Counted from the stretch's first letter, positions 54,152 to 63,779 are shown. The stretch: DNA of 64,000 bases from Acidobacteriota bacterium (GCA_013289825.1 JABCZF010000014.1:1-64000); one strand, 5' to 3'. Numbers and translations are program-made. The notes: generated by a model not told the origin, from the sequence alone.

Positions 54152-56523
54152 AATCCGTACTACTCGACGAGATGCGGCGGCCGGAAAGCACCATGGCCGT
54201 GCGCTTGCTCATTCTTGAAAACGAGGCCCGGGACGCCGAGCTAACGCTGCTGGAACTGAGAGCCGCGGGCTTCGACGTGGAATGCACGTTGGCCCAAGAC
54301 CGGGAACCATTCCTGGCCGCCCTCCAGAACGGCAAGTTTGACGCCATCCTCGCCGACTATCGTTTGCCGCGTTGGACCGGGCTCGACGCGTTGAAGGAAC
54401 TACGCGCCAGCGGGAAGGATATTCCGTTCCTGCTGGTGACGGGCGCGCTCGGAGAGGAAGCCGCGTTCGAATGTGTGGAGCAGGGTGCCAACGGCTACAT
54501 TCTGAAGGAACATTTGAAGCGTCTTCCGTCGGCCTTGAAGCGGGCCCTGCACGAGAAGCGCCTGCGGGACGAAAACAGCCGCGCTCACCAGGCGCTGGCG
54601 GAGAGCGAATCCCGCGCCCGCGAACAATTCGCCGAGCTCGAACAGATCTACCGGACCGCCCCAATTGGTCTGGCGGTCTACGGACCAGACCTGCGCTACC
54701 TGCGGGTGAACGAGCACCTCGCGCGCATCAACGGACTCCCCGCCGAGCGGCACGTCGGTTTGATGACGCGCGATGTTAACCCCGATGTCGCGCGCGCTGT
54801 TGAGCCCTACTTGAGACGAGTATTCTCCCGCGGCGAATCGATTCTAAATGTCGAAATACAGGGCACGACATTGGCGCAATCCGGAGCACTACGCACCTGG
54901 CTGGCCAGCTTTCACCCGCTTCGCGGCGCTACCGGCATGATCTTCGCCATCAGCGTTGTAGTCCTGGAAATCACAGAACGAAAAAGTGCGGAAGCGGCCC
55001 TCTCGCTCTCCGAAGACCGCAATCGTCAGCTGGTTGATAACTCCAGCTACGGCATTTTTCGCATTTCTACTGGTGGCACGTTCCTCGATCCCAACCCCGC
55101 CCTTCTTCGTATTCTCGGGTGTGAGTCGGTCGAGAACTTGAGTCCTCCCGCCCAGGTGCAGGACATATTCCGCTATCCGGCGCATTACTCGGAGTGCCTG
55201 GCCGCCTGCCGAAAGGAAGGCCAAGTTCATAGCGCAGAGACGGAGTGGCGCAGGCGCGATGGGGGCATGGTCATTGTGCGTCTCCATCTGCGTGGGCTTT
55301 CCGTCGCGGAGTCGACGGCCTTGGTCGAAGTCATTGCCGAGGACGTCACCGAGGTTCGCGCCATGGAGCGCCAGTTGCATCAGTCGCAAAAGTTCGAGGC
55401 CATTGGCCAGCTTGCCGGCGGCATCGCTCACGACTTCAACAACGTCGTGGGCGCGATTCTGGGCTGGGCCGAGCTGGGTTTCGAACAAAGCCGCAGCTAT
55501 CCTCAAATTTCCGAACGGTTCACGCGCATCCGTGAGCAGGCCGAGCGGGCCGCCACACTGACTCGTGAACTCCTGGCCTTTGCCCGGCGCCAGATTCTGC
55601 AGCCACGAAACGTGGACCTGAATGCAATCACCAGCAACCTCGCGAGTTTTCTGGACAAAGTGATTCGCAAAGACATCGAACTCAAAGTGCTCAATCGACC
55701 GCTCGATGCCCTCAAGGCGGATCCAACCCAGATCGAGCAAGTGCTGATGAATCTCTGCCTGCACGCGCGCGACGCTATGCCTCAGGGAGGCCGGCTGCTG
55801 ATTGAAACAGAGATGGCGGATATCGACGATTCCTACTGCCGATTCTACCCGCACATCACGCCGGGCCGCTACGCCGTTCTGTCCGTCTCGGACACTGGCG
55901 TGGGGATGGACGCAGAAATGCGCGAGCACGTTTTCGAGCCTTTTTTCTCGATGAAGGACAACGGGAAAAGCAGCGGCATGGGACTGGCCACGGCGTACGG
56001 AATCGTCAAGCAGCATGGCGGCTTCCTCCATGTATATAGCGAGGTGGGACAGGGCACTCTCTTCCGAGCGTACCTCCCGGCAGCATGGGGTGAGCCTTCA
56101 GAAGGTTCCGCAGACCGTAAGCCGGCGTCTCCGCTCGTGGATCTTCGCGGTACCGAGACCCTGCTGCTTGCCGATGATCACGACTCCATCCGCGAAATGG
56201 CCAGGCAGACGCTCGTCAACCTCGGTTACCGTGTTCTTTCTGCGGTCGATGGAGAAGAGGCTTTGCGGCTTTGCCTAAACGAGACACCGGAGCTAGCCAT
56301 CCTGGACCTGATCATGCCGAAATTGGGTGGCCTGGAGACGGCTGCAAGGCTCGTAGAACGGTTTGAAAAGCTGCCGGTGTTGTTCACCAGCGGCTACTCG
56401 AAGGAATCCAGAGGCCTGGAGACAGCCGCGGGTTATCTTCAAAAACCTTATAGTCCCGCGACCCTCGGCCGCATGGTCCGCGAGATCCTGGATCAGGTGA
56501 AAACCACATCCCCGGCAAGCTGA
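54148..56523 (+). CDS. Hybrid sensor histidine kinase (REC-PAS-PAS-HisKA-HATPase-REC)
   Basis: The 791-residue protein has no membrane segment. An N-terminal receiver (17-135) has phospho-acceptor Asp70 and Lys120. Two PAS domains follow (about 160-275 and 290-405). The HisKA domain carries His428 (GGIAHDFNNVVG). The ATPase domain shows the G1 box SDTGVG (581-586) and G2 SSGMGLATAYGIV. In the N-box, MNLCLHARDAM (534-544), His539 stands where the Mg-binding Asn normally sits. A C-terminal receiver (668-788) has Asp720 and Lys766. The layout is of a phosphorelay hub with input from an upstream kinase. The His for Asn change could lower or alter ATP use. Confidence 0.93.
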   Translation: MKSVLLDEMRRPESTMAVRLLILENEARDAELTLLELRAAGFDVECTLAQDREPFLAALQNGKFDAILADYRLPRWTGLDALKELRASGKDIPFLLVTGALGEEAAFECVEQGANGYILKEHLKRLPSALKRALHEKRLRDENSRAHQALAESESRAREQFAELEQIYRTAPIGLAVYGPDLRYLRVNEHLARINGLPAERHVGLMTRDVNPDVARAVEPYLRRVFSRGESILNVEIQGTTLAQSGALRTWLASFHPLRGATGMIFAISVVVLEITERKSAEAALSLSEDRNRQLVDNSSYGIFRISTGGTFLDPNPALLRILGCESVENLSPPAQVQDIFRYPAHYSECLAACRKEGQVHSAETEWRRRDGGMVIVRLHLRGLSVAESTALVEVIAEDVTEVRAMERQLHQSQKFEAIGQLAGGIAHDFNNVVGAILGWAELGFEQSRSYPQISERFTRIREQAERAATLTRELLAFARRQILQPRNVDLNAITSNLASFLDKVIRKDIELKVLNRPLDALKADPTQIEQVLMNLCLHARDAMPQGGRLLIETEMADIDDSYCRFYPHITPGRYAVLSVSDTGVGMDAEMREHVFEPFFSMKDNGKSSGMGLATAYGIVKQHGGFLHVYSEVGQGTLFRAYLPAAWGEPSEGSADRKPASPLVDLRGTETLLLADDHDSIREMARQTLVNLGYRVLSAVDGEEALRLCLNETPELAILDLIMPKLGGLETAARLVERFEKLPVLFTSGYSKESRGLETAAGYLQKPYSPATLGRMVREILDQVKTTSPAS

Positions 56524-56852
56524 ACTCCGTCGACCGGGGTCTTTCGAGGATCGGGATGCTTTTGCCGTTGACACGCGCGCGTCGCAGTGCTACAAAACCC
56601 CCCAAGGCAAGCCCTTTGGTGGTGAGTCTCTTACCGCAATTCATCAGCGAGTGAGGCCGCAGACCTGCCTGGCAGGGCAGGACTGCATGGCCGCCGAAGG
56701 AATTGTCCTGTAACACCCCACCCCACCCCGGGAGGTGAGAACCCTGCGGTTTTCACCTCCTTTTTATTTTTTGATGACGATTTGCAGCGCCTCCGCCCGC
56801 ATCGCACTCGATACCTACGCATGAACAGCGAATTCTCCAGCGGAATGGCGTT
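56524..56852. other. Convergent intergenic region with terminator
   Basis: It holds the terminator at 56731-56772 described separately. No gene is supported; short open frames on the minus strand lack ribosome sites. Confidence 0.5.
56731..56772 (+). terminator. Intrinsic terminator
   Basis: A 13-base-pair stem with one G-T pair (GGAGGTGAGAACC at 56731-56743 against 56748-56760) is followed by TTTTTATTTTTT. It lies about 200 bases after the hybrid kinase stop and would end its transcript. Confidence 0.85.
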
Positions 56853-57761
56853 CTAATTACGACTGTTCGCATTGACCCGCAAGAGCATCCCTGTTCCACC
56901 CGCAATCTTGAAATTGCCGCTGTCAGAAGCTAAGACGATCAAGCCGATGGGGTCGCTCCGGCCGGCGTGCGCGATGCTAATCTTTTCGAGTCCGTAGACC
57001 CCGCAAGCGTCGGAGGAGAATACCCACAGCGCCTGGGGACGGTCATTGCCGTCGATGGCTCCTCGACAGTTTGCACCCCGATTGGCTCTCACTTGGCCTA
57101 AGACACCCCCATTGACTTGCTTTCCAACGATTTGATTGGGGTTCTCGCCGGTCGTGACGGGTCCGCCCTCGCCATAAACAACGTCGCCGCCCACTTGCAC
57201 GGTCGTCAACCAGCGGTATACGTCGCTCTCACCGGGGCCGATCGGAGGTATTTGAGCTTCCACTATTTGCATGAAACCCGCGATGGCCCGCAGATTTGTG
57301 GTGATGAAGGTGGTCTGATGCGGAGAGACTAATTTGTCGAACTGAAGGGAGATGCTAGCTGGCGCGCCAGTGCCCGCCGGGATCCGTTCGACGATGTGAC
57401 CGATAACCTTAGTACCCGCCCGGATCCTGACGCCCCGGGACAACCAAACGTCCTGCATAATCCTGCCCGTAATCACTTGGCCCGTCCGGGATTTGGCGGA
57501 CGAAATGGTTTGGTTCAAGCGAACAGGCAATATGGTTCCGGACGGAATGGCAGGGCCTCCCTTAGAGGCGCCTTCCGCATCCATGGCCTCGGCGTCGACA
57601 AGCACGGACGGCTCGACAAACGGCGAACCAGAGTCGTGCTGTGGATGGCGTTGTCGAGAATCAGCAGGCTGGGTCAGGAAGGATCCACACACCAGCATCG
57701 CCAGAAACCGGGATACTGTCTCGGCAAAAACGTGAGTGCGGAACTGTTTCCTCATATTCAC
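56853..57761 (-). CDS. Secreted protein of unknown function
   Basis: The 302-residue protein starts at GTG 57761 or, two codons later, ATG 57755; no strong ribosome site is seen. A signal-like stretch (about 14-34) is followed by IPSGTILPVRLNQTISSAKSRTGQVITGRIMQDVWL, then VRIRAGTKVIGHIVERIPAG. This beta-rich pattern, with SGT-I-L-P-V-R-L and a later A-G-T-x-V-x-G, recurs in secreted acidobacterial proteins and resembles TrbI/VirB10-like or SH3-like barrels. A Cys pair (Cys232/Cys252) could form a disulphide. Family and function are not recognised. Confidence 0.65.
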   Translation of the reverse strand: MNMRKQFRTHVFAETVSRFLAMLVCGSFLTQPADSRQRHPQHDSGSPFVEPSVLVDAEAMDAEGASKGGPAIPSGTILPVRLNQTISSAKSRTGQVITGRIMQDVWLSRGVRIRAGTKVIGHIVERIPAGTGAPASISLQFDKLVSPHQTTFITTNLRAIAGFMQIVEAQIPPIGPGESDVYRWLTTVQVGGDVVYGEGGPVTTGENPNQIVGKQVNGGVLGQVRANRGANCRGAIDGNDRPQALWVFSSDACGVYGLEKISIAHAGRSDPIGLIVLASDSGNFKIAGGTGMLLRVNANSRN

Positions 57762-58042
57762 AGTGTACTTCAGCGCCGTTCGCCACGTGGTCTAATATCC
57801 CGCGCCTTATGGTTTTCTCTCCCGGAATTTGCGGTCACTTGGCTGTATCGTCTGGTAGTCGGAGAAGTCCAATGAGCGCACCGGCCCCTCGCCGATGGAA
57901 ACATGGGAATCATCCGCTCCGAAGCCCGCTAGGGGCCCTTGCCCCGCCGGCAAATCATCTGCTTCGCAATGAGGATGCACTTATACGGCTTCCGGTTTAC
58001 CAGACCTGGCGATGCGCGACGCGACGCCGAAACGCACTCGTC

Positions 58043-59203
58043 TTAGTCGCCCTCGTGCACCAGCGTGCTCGATAGCTTGCCGATGATGCTTTGAGTTTTG
58101 GCCGCGGCGCGGTTGGACCCATTCGGCGTGAGCTTGCGGATGAGAAATTCCTGAAGGAGATTGGCGCCGGCCGATGCGCCAATCCCGATCAGCGCATTTT
58201 CGAAGGTTAATTCCGCGCCATCGCGATTTTTCGCCGGATAGTAGAGATTGGAGATACCGCCAGCGGCCAGGCTTCCGAGGATACTCGAATAATTTGCCTG
58301 CCAGTGTCCGTTGTCGCCTTTGCAAATTACGGCGTTGGCTAGCGCATAGAGAATCCGCGAGCGCTTGCTGCCGGTGCCCTTGTAGAAATAACGGGGATCC
58401 TGTTTGAGGAGCGATGGCAGTACCGCGCTGCCAACGAACGTACCTGCAACAAAGTCGGCATAGGAGGCGCCGTAGCGCTTTGCGAAACCTTGAGCGCCTT
58501 GCCCATATCCGCTGAAATCGTTTTGCGCCTGCTGCACTCCCGCAATGACGCCGGTTATTGCGAAGTTGACGGGATCCACGGTCGTCTTCCAGGCCAGCTC
58601 GAACTTTTGCTTGGTGCTGAGAGGAGCCGCATTGGGGAGATAGGTGACATAGAAATTTGGAATGACGCCGAGCACGCGCTGCTTCTCTTCTTCCTTGATC
58701 TCGTCTTCCGCCACTTCGATGCGTGTGGGCGCGACACGCACCTCCGTGACGGCGGTAGCAATAGCCAAGGTGGTCTGCGGGACGGTGTAGATCTCCCCCG
58801 AGCGCAGGGTTCCCGCGAAGGTTTGCGTGGCAAAGCCCGGGGCCGTAATGGTGAGACGGAAGGATCCCGCAGGGATGTTGACAAAGGAGAATTGCCCATC
58901 GTCAGCGGATAACACTTCTCGGTTTGGAGACAGATCTTTACTGGTAATGCTCACGCGGGCTCCCACGATGAAGGCTCCCGTGGCGTCCACAACGGTCCCG
59001 GAAATGCTCCCGGAGGACTGCGGCTCGGGCAGCGACTCGCGCGCTGAGGCTGCCGGCGCGGCCCGTTGGTCGCTTGTCGCTGAAGCGGCGACCGGAGGCT
59101 CTTGCGACTGGGCCAGAGTTCGCAAGCTGCAAAGCAGGATACTAAAGCTCAGCCAAGCTAACTTGGCTTTGTACGTAGGCATAATCACCGCCATCCCGCC
59201 CAT
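58043..59203 (-). CDS. Secreted protein with carboxypeptidase-regulatory-like (CarboxypepD_reg) N-terminal domain
   Basis: The 386-residue protein has a signal peptide (to about residue 32). One CarboxypepD_reg beta-sandwich follows (about 66-145): SISGTVVDATGAFIVGARVSITSK then GQFSFVNIPAGSFRLTITAPGF. The C-terminal half (about 190-386) is a glycine- and alanine-rich region with hydrophobic helices and VGSAVLPSLLKQDPRYFYKGTG. The N-terminal domain is common at the start of TonB-dependent receptors, but no barrel follows here. I have seen the C-terminal part as a separate acidobacterial family without function. Confidence 0.78.
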   Translation of the reverse strand: MGGMAVIMPTYKAKLAWLSFSILLCSLRTLAQSQEPPVAASATSDQRAAPAASARESLPEPQSSGSISGTVVDATGAFIVGARVSITSKDLSPNREVLSADDGQFSFVNIPAGSFRLTITAPGFATQTFAGTLRSGEIYTVPQTTLAIATAVTEVRVAPTRIEVAEDEIKEEEKQRVLGVIPNFYVTYLPNAAPLSTKQKFELAWKTTVDPVNFAITGVIAGVQQAQNDFSGYGQGAQGFAKRYGASYADFVAGTFVGSAVLPSLLKQDPRYFYKGTGSKRSRILYALANAVICKGDNGHWQANYSSILGSLAAGGISNLYYPAKNRDGAELTFENALIGIGASAGANLLQEFLIRKLTPNGSNRAAAKTQSIIGKLSSTLVHEGD

Positions 59204-59376
59204 TATGATGCTCCGCCCGGGGGTTTTGGATTCCCGGTAACCTTGGCGTTTTATGAGTTAACTGTACCGAGTGCCAGTCCTCGCAAAATCGCTTGGCGCT
59301 AAATGTTTCTGCTTATCAGGAATTAATGCCATGCGGGCTACCTTAGTTCCTTGTCTTCAAGGCTCGCTCGGTTAAG

Positions 59377-60198
59377 ATGGTTCGGGTCTTGCCGGAATCC
59401 GAGATGCCCACGTCGCCGCCGCTTTTGGCTTTAGAAAACGTCACCGTGGTGCGCGGGGCGCCCGCGGAACGGCCGGCGCTTGACGGGGTGTCGCTGCGCA
59501 TCGAGGTGGGCGAACACGTTTGCATCCTGGGGCCGAACGGCTGCGGCAAATCGACACTGATCAAGACCCTTACCCGGGAGTGCTATCCGGTGGCGCGCGA
59601 AGGTTCCTCGATCTCGATTCTCGGGCGCGAACGCTGGAACATTTTCGAGCTGCGCTCCCTGCTGGGGATCGTCTCGCCGGATTTGCTGGCTTCTTGCACC
59701 ACGGACGCCACCGGTCGCGACGTGGTGCTTTCCGGATTCTTCAGCAGCACGCGGATATTTCCGCACCATCATGCGGACCCCGAGCATCTCGCGCGCGCGG
59801 AAGCCACATTGGCGCGGTTGGGGATTGCGCATCTCGCGCATCGCCCCGTTTCGCAGATGTCTTCCGGGGAAGCCAAGCGCACGCTGATCGCGCGGGCGCT
59901 GGTGCACGATCCCGAAACACTGCTGTTCGATGAGCCCAGCAATGCGCTGGACATCGCGGCGCAATTCCAGCTTCGCGATACCATGCGGGAGCTGGCGCAG
60001 AGCGGGCTTGGCATTTTGCTGGTCACGCACCATGTTTCAGAAATCATTCCGGAGATCGCACGCCTGGTGCTCCTGCGCGAGGGACGGATTATGGCCGACG
60101 GCGCTAAACAGGAGATTCTTACCGCCGGGCATCTGTCGTCGCTGTTCGGCGTTCCCGTGCGGCTCGTCGAACAGGACAGCTATTTTCATTTGTATTAG
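59377..60198 (+). CDS. ABC transporter ATPase
   Basis: The 273-residue protein (start 59377 or ATG 59404) has Walker A GPNGCGKST, Q-loop region, the signature MSSGEAKRTLIARAL (usual form LSGGQ, here SSGEA), Walker B LLFDEPSNALD and the H-loop TTHH-like LLVTHH. No permease or binding-protein gene is adjacent, so its partner is elsewhere. Its pattern (RECYPVAREGSSISILGRERWNIFELRSLLGIVSPDL) is like the YlmA/ModF branch. It is convergent with the next gene, six bases away. Confidence 0.93.
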   Translation: MVRVLPESEMPTSPPLLALENVTVVRGAPAERPALDGVSLRIEVGEHVCILGPNGCGKSTLIKTLTRECYPVAREGSSISILGRERWNIFELRSLLGIVSPDLLASCTTDATGRDVVLSGFFSSTRIFPHHHADPEHLARAEATLARLGIAHLAHRPVSQMSSGEAKRTLIARALVHDPETLLFDEPSNALDIAAQFQLRDTMRELAQSGLGILLVTHHVSEIIPEIARLVLLREGRIMADGAKQEILTAGHLSSLFGVPVRLVEQDSYFHLY

Positions 60199-60203
60199 GT
60201 GTA

Positions 60204-61517
60204 TTAGGCGCCCAAAGTTTGCGGTGCTGGTTTTTTGCCGCTCTTGCGCGCGAACCACTGCCACAGCCCGCCGACGCCAATCGCTGCAAGGAGAAGCACT
60301 ACCGGATCGATGGGATGGCGGTAACGCAGCGAGGTGTGCGTCACGTAGTAAAGCAAAGGAAAAACTAAGGGAAAAGCGACAACCGGCCACGCATAGGAGT
60401 TTTTCGCTAGAAGAAGAACGAGGATGCCAAGAAATGCGCAGAGCGGCGCCACGGTATTGAACGCAAGTATGAAATAGAGCCATAGAGAATCCGCTTGGCG
60501 AAACGCAGCCAGCGGGGACGCGCTTCCCAGCCAAAAGTCCACGAACCGCTGCGCTACGAGCCACAGCTCGATGCGCGGATGAGCGGCAATAAATGCGATG
60601 GCTTTTCTTTTTTCTTCTTCCATGAAGGCGGTCTCGCCCATGCGCAGATATCGCAAGATTTCGCGGTCTTGCGTGACGGCGCCGGGGCGAAACCGGCGCT
60701 GCTCGTCGTAGTTTTCGTTATTGCCGATGTACAGTTCAAAGGCGAAATTCGAACGCAGCGGAATGAACTTGTGGAATTGAACGTAGTTGCGGATGGTCCA
60801 GGGCCCACAGCACAGCAGGGCCATGGCTGCGGCCAGCGCGGGCCGAACGAGCCACGCAAAAGCGCCGTCGCGATTTCCATGGCGATAGGCGGCCCAGGCG
60901 AGGAGCGCGGGCAAAAGCGGAGCCACCGCGGGATTGGTGAGCAGCGCCAAGCCCCACAGAAGACCGTACAGCGACCAGTCGCGAGCACGCCGGGATTCCG
61001 CGAGCTCCAGCGTAGCCCAAAGGAGAGTTGCCACTAACAGCGCCGACAAGGAGGTGTCCCAAATCCATTCGAACGGAATGATAATGGCGTTCGGGAAGAG
61101 TGCCCAGAGCCAAGCTGCGGCGCTGGCGACGCCAAGACCGGCGATGCGCTTGCCCGCGTAAAAAATCGGCACACAGACGCCAGCAGAGTAGAGAATGTTT
61201 AGCAGCAGGGCGATGAAAAAAGAACGCAGCGTGTAGATGCCAAACACTTTGAAAATTCCCGCGAGAAGATAGGGATAAACCGGCGCCAGCCAGGCGGTCG
61301 GGCCGCTATCCCTTTGAAAGGGCGACGAAAATCCTTTTCCGCTGGCCAGGGAGTAAGCGATATGGCCCGTTTCCGTCTGAAACGGAATGACGCTTAGAAC
61401 TTGGGAGTTGAACTGCCGCTCCTGATACCACGCGAATGCCGAACGCGTCAGCAGCGCAATCACCACAATCAGTACAAGTGAGGTCGCAGTCCTTCGTAGC
61501 CCGTTTTTCATGAACAT
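60204..61517 (-). CDS. Membrane glycosyltransferase (GT39/PMT-like)
   Basis: The start is probably ATG 61517 (437 residues). About 11 membrane helices are spread along the chain. The sequence AWLAPVYPYLLAGIFKVFG and the acidic loop with KGFSSPFQRDSGPTAW near the N-terminus fit dolichol- or polyprenyl-phosphate-dependent glycosyltransferases of the GT39/ArnT group. The periplasmic loop (LYIGNNENYDEQRRFRPG) follows. These enzymes add sugars to proteins or lipids outside the membrane. No acceptor or partner gene is linked. Confidence 0.8.
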   Translation of the reverse strand: MFMKNGLRRTATSLVLIVVIALLTRSAFAWYQERQFNSQVLSVIPFQTETGHIAYSLASGKGFSSPFQRDSGPTAWLAPVYPYLLAGIFKVFGIYTLRSFFIALLLNILYSAGVCVPIFYAGKRIAGLGVASAAAWLWALFPNAIIIPFEWIWDTSLSALLVATLLWATLELAESRRARDWSLYGLLWGLALLTNPAVAPLLPALLAWAAYRHGNRDGAFAWLVRPALAAAMALLCCGPWTIRNYVQFHKFIPLRSNFAFELYIGNNENYDEQRRFRPGAVTQDREILRYLRMGETAFMEEEKRKAIAFIAAHPRIELWLVAQRFVDFWLGSASPLAAFRQADSLWLYFILAFNTVAPLCAFLGILVLLLAKNSYAWPVVAFPLVFPLLYYVTHTSLRYRHPIDPVVLLLAAIGVGGLWQWFARKSGKKPAPQTLGA

Positions 61518-61731
61518 GGGGTGAGCCGGAGCATGGCACAAAATCTCGCTTGAGACTTGATTTCTTCGGGCCTCATGCTCGGACGCAAGACTCTTGCTTC
61601 ACCGAGCAAGTCTTAGTTAGACGCCGTCGCAGGGTACCGGGATGTCACCCCTTGGCAAGGGACGCGCTTCACCGGTCTCGGCCTTTTCACGAGGCGGGCG
61701 AAACTGGGGCAAGCAACGGAAGAAGTACCTG

Positions 61732-62127
61732 TTATTTTTCTGTTCGGGAGACGGTGATGGGGCGGGCATCCGGGTGTTTCGACGACCAGTCTTCCGGAGG
61801 AAACGCGACGCGCCAGAAGGTGGGACGCGGTTCAGAAAACTCCAGACCGATTTCGGCCTTGCCCCCGCGCACCGGGCCGAGGAAGACGACATGACACTCT
61901 TGCTCTTCCTGAGTGCGTTTGTGCTGCATGGTCACTTTACTTCCGCTGGTCACCCGGGCGTTCACCAGAATCAAGGCGCCATGTGCGTTGATAGCCAGGG
62001 TTTCGGTTTCTTCTTCGAAAGCATGGCCCTGCGAGTCCTTTCCGCGAACGCGGACGCCGACTTGCATCAGCACACGCTGGCTGCGACGCCGCACGGGATT
62101 CCCTGCTGTATTCGGGGCTTGTGCCAT
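61732..62127 (-). CDS. PilZ-domain protein
   Basis: The start at ATG 62127 (GAGAGG upstream) gives 131 residues. The cyclic-di-GMP-binding RxxxR is present as Arg14-x-x-x-Arg18 (VRRRSQRVLM). The second PilZ motif, normally D/N-x-S-x-x-G, is AINAHG (45-50), so the Asp and Ser are changed. The rest is the six-stranded PilZ barrel, with the C-terminal GLEFSEPRPTFWRV. Binding to cyclic-di-GMP is possible but not assured. It lies between the glycosyltransferase and citrate synthase genes. Confidence 0.83.
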   Translation of the reverse strand: MAQAPNTAGNPVRRRSQRVLMQVGVRVRGKDSQGHAFEEETETLAINAHGALILVNARVTSGSKVTMQHKRTQEEQECHVVFLGPVRGGKAEIGLEFSEPRPTFWRVAFPPEDWSSKHPDARPITVSRTEK

Positions 62128-62259
62128 ACCACCTCTCTCGGTCAACTATACCCAGCTCCACCTGATTGTCGAGCGGCAACCCCGGAGTTGGTACTAAACG
62201 GTGAGGGCATGAAGTGCGTTTTCTCTGAACCCATTGGAGTCTTGCTTGGGGGATCGCTC

Positions 62260-63600
62260 TCAGCTCCGTTCGTCCATAGGGACGTAGTGGCGCGTGTCGT
62301 GGCCAAGATAGATTTGCCGCGGCCGGGCAATTTTCTGTTCGGGGTCGAGAAGCATCTCGGCCCACTGAGCGATCCACCCGGAGGTGCGCGGAATCGCAAA
62401 GAGCACCGGGAACATGGAGATCGGGAAGCCCATGGATTGGTAGATCAGGCCGGTGTAGAAGTCCACATTGGGATAGAGCTTGCGCTTGATGAAATACTCG
62501 TCTTCGAGCGCGATGCGCTCGCACTCGAGCGCGATTTCCAGCAGCGGATTCTTGCCCATCAATTCGAAGACTTCATAAGCCACGCGCTTGATGATTCGGG
62601 CGCGCGGATCGTAATGCTTGTACACGCGGTGGCCGAAGCCCATGAGCTTGACCTCGCCGGCCTTCACGCGCTTGATAAACTCCGGAACCTTCGCGACCGA
62701 GCCGATCTCCAGCAGCATGTGCAGGACTTCTTCGTTTGCGCCGCCGTGGAGCGGTCCATAGAGCGCTGCGATAGCGGCGGCCGTGGCGGAATAGGGATCG
62801 ACGTGCGAGCTTCCCACTCCGCGGATGGTGTTCGCAGAGCAATTCTGCTCGTGATCCGCGTGCAGGATAAAGAGCACATCGAGAGCGCGCTCCAGCGTAG
62901 GATTCGGACGGTACTTGGTCTCCGAGGTGCGGAAAAGCATGTTCAGGAAATTGCCCGGATAGCTGAGTTCGTTGTCAGGATAGATGTACGGCATTCCCAA
63001 GGTGTGCCGGTAGGAAAACGCCGCAATTGTGGGCATCTTGCCAACCAGGCGATAGGTCTGCTTGCGGCGAGATTCCGCGTCAAAGATATCCTTGGCATCG
63101 TGATAGAAGGTCGAAAGCGCCGCGATCGTCGAGATCATCATCCCCATGGGATGGGCGTCGTAGTGAAATCCATCCAGAAATTTCTTGATGCTTTCGTGGA
63201 TAAACGTGTGGTGCGTGACGTTGTACGTCCAGTCCCTGAGCTCGGGCGCGGTGGGCAATTCTCCATGCAGGAGCAGATAAGCCGTTTCCAGATAGGTGCT
63301 TTTTTCGGCCAGGTCTTCGATGGGGTAGCCGCGGTACCGCAGGATGCCCGCGTCGCCGTCGATAAAGGTAATCTTGCTGATGCAGGAGGCCGTGTTGTTG
63401 TACGCGGGGTCGTAACTCATCATCCCGAATTCTGCGGGGTCCACTTTGATCTGGCGGAGATCCATGGCGCGGATGGAGCCGTGGGTTATGGGAACTTCGT
63501 AGGATTTGCCGGTGCGATTATCCGTGATGCTGAGCGTTTCGCGGGGTGCGGCGGTAACTTCGGGCTTTCTCGTTTGCGTTGCAGACGGCGCGGAATCCAT
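62260..63600 (-). CDS. gltA: Citrate synthase
   Basis: The start at 63600 has GAGGAT upstream and gives 446 residues. It condenses acetyl-CoA and oxaloacetate in the first step of the citric acid cycle. The active-site residues are in place: His250 (ADHEQNCSANT), His285 (GPLHGGANEE), His324 (GFGHRVYK) and Asp380 (NVDFYTG). The first 60 residues include an extended N-terminal arm typical of the hexameric type II Gram-negative form. It is divergent from the pirin gene, separated by 235 bases. Confidence 0.96.
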   Translation of the reverse strand: MDSAPSATQTRKPEVTAAPRETLSITDNRTGKSYEVPITHGSIRAMDLRQIKVDPAEFGMMSYDPAYNNTASCISKITFIDGDAGILRYRGYPIEDLAEKSTYLETAYLLLHGELPTAPELRDWTYNVTHHTFIHESIKKFLDGFHYDAHPMGMMISTIAALSTFYHDAKDIFDAESRRKQTYRLVGKMPTIAAFSYRHTLGMPYIYPDNELSYPGNFLNMLFRTSETKYRPNPTLERALDVLFILHADHEQNCSANTIRGVGSSHVDPYSATAAAIAALYGPLHGGANEEVLHMLLEIGSVAKVPEFIKRVKAGEVKLMGFGHRVYKHYDPRARIIKRVAYEVFELMGKNPLLEIALECERIALEDEYFIKRKLYPNVDFYTGLIYQSMGFPISMFPVLFAIPRTSGWIAQWAEMLLDPEQKIARPRQIYLGHDTRHYVPMDERS

Positions 63601-63779
63601 AAGACGATCCTCGGAAACAGTGACGGCGAATGGCTGTGACTTGACCAGTCTATACCAAAGGGAGGTCGCCGGGAATGGTAGGAACGGACCGTCGGGCGGG
63701 TAAACGCTGGCGGATGTCGGCCTTCTAGCAGGCGCCAGAAGGGCGTAGGGGGCCAAGGCCCGGGGGCAGAATGTGCCTC

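Noticed and set aside
61642..63639. 665-codon plus-strand open frame opposite the PilZ and citrate synthase genes
   Set aside because: It is the mirror of two certain genes with conserved active sites; its His/Arg/Val-rich product has no family pattern.
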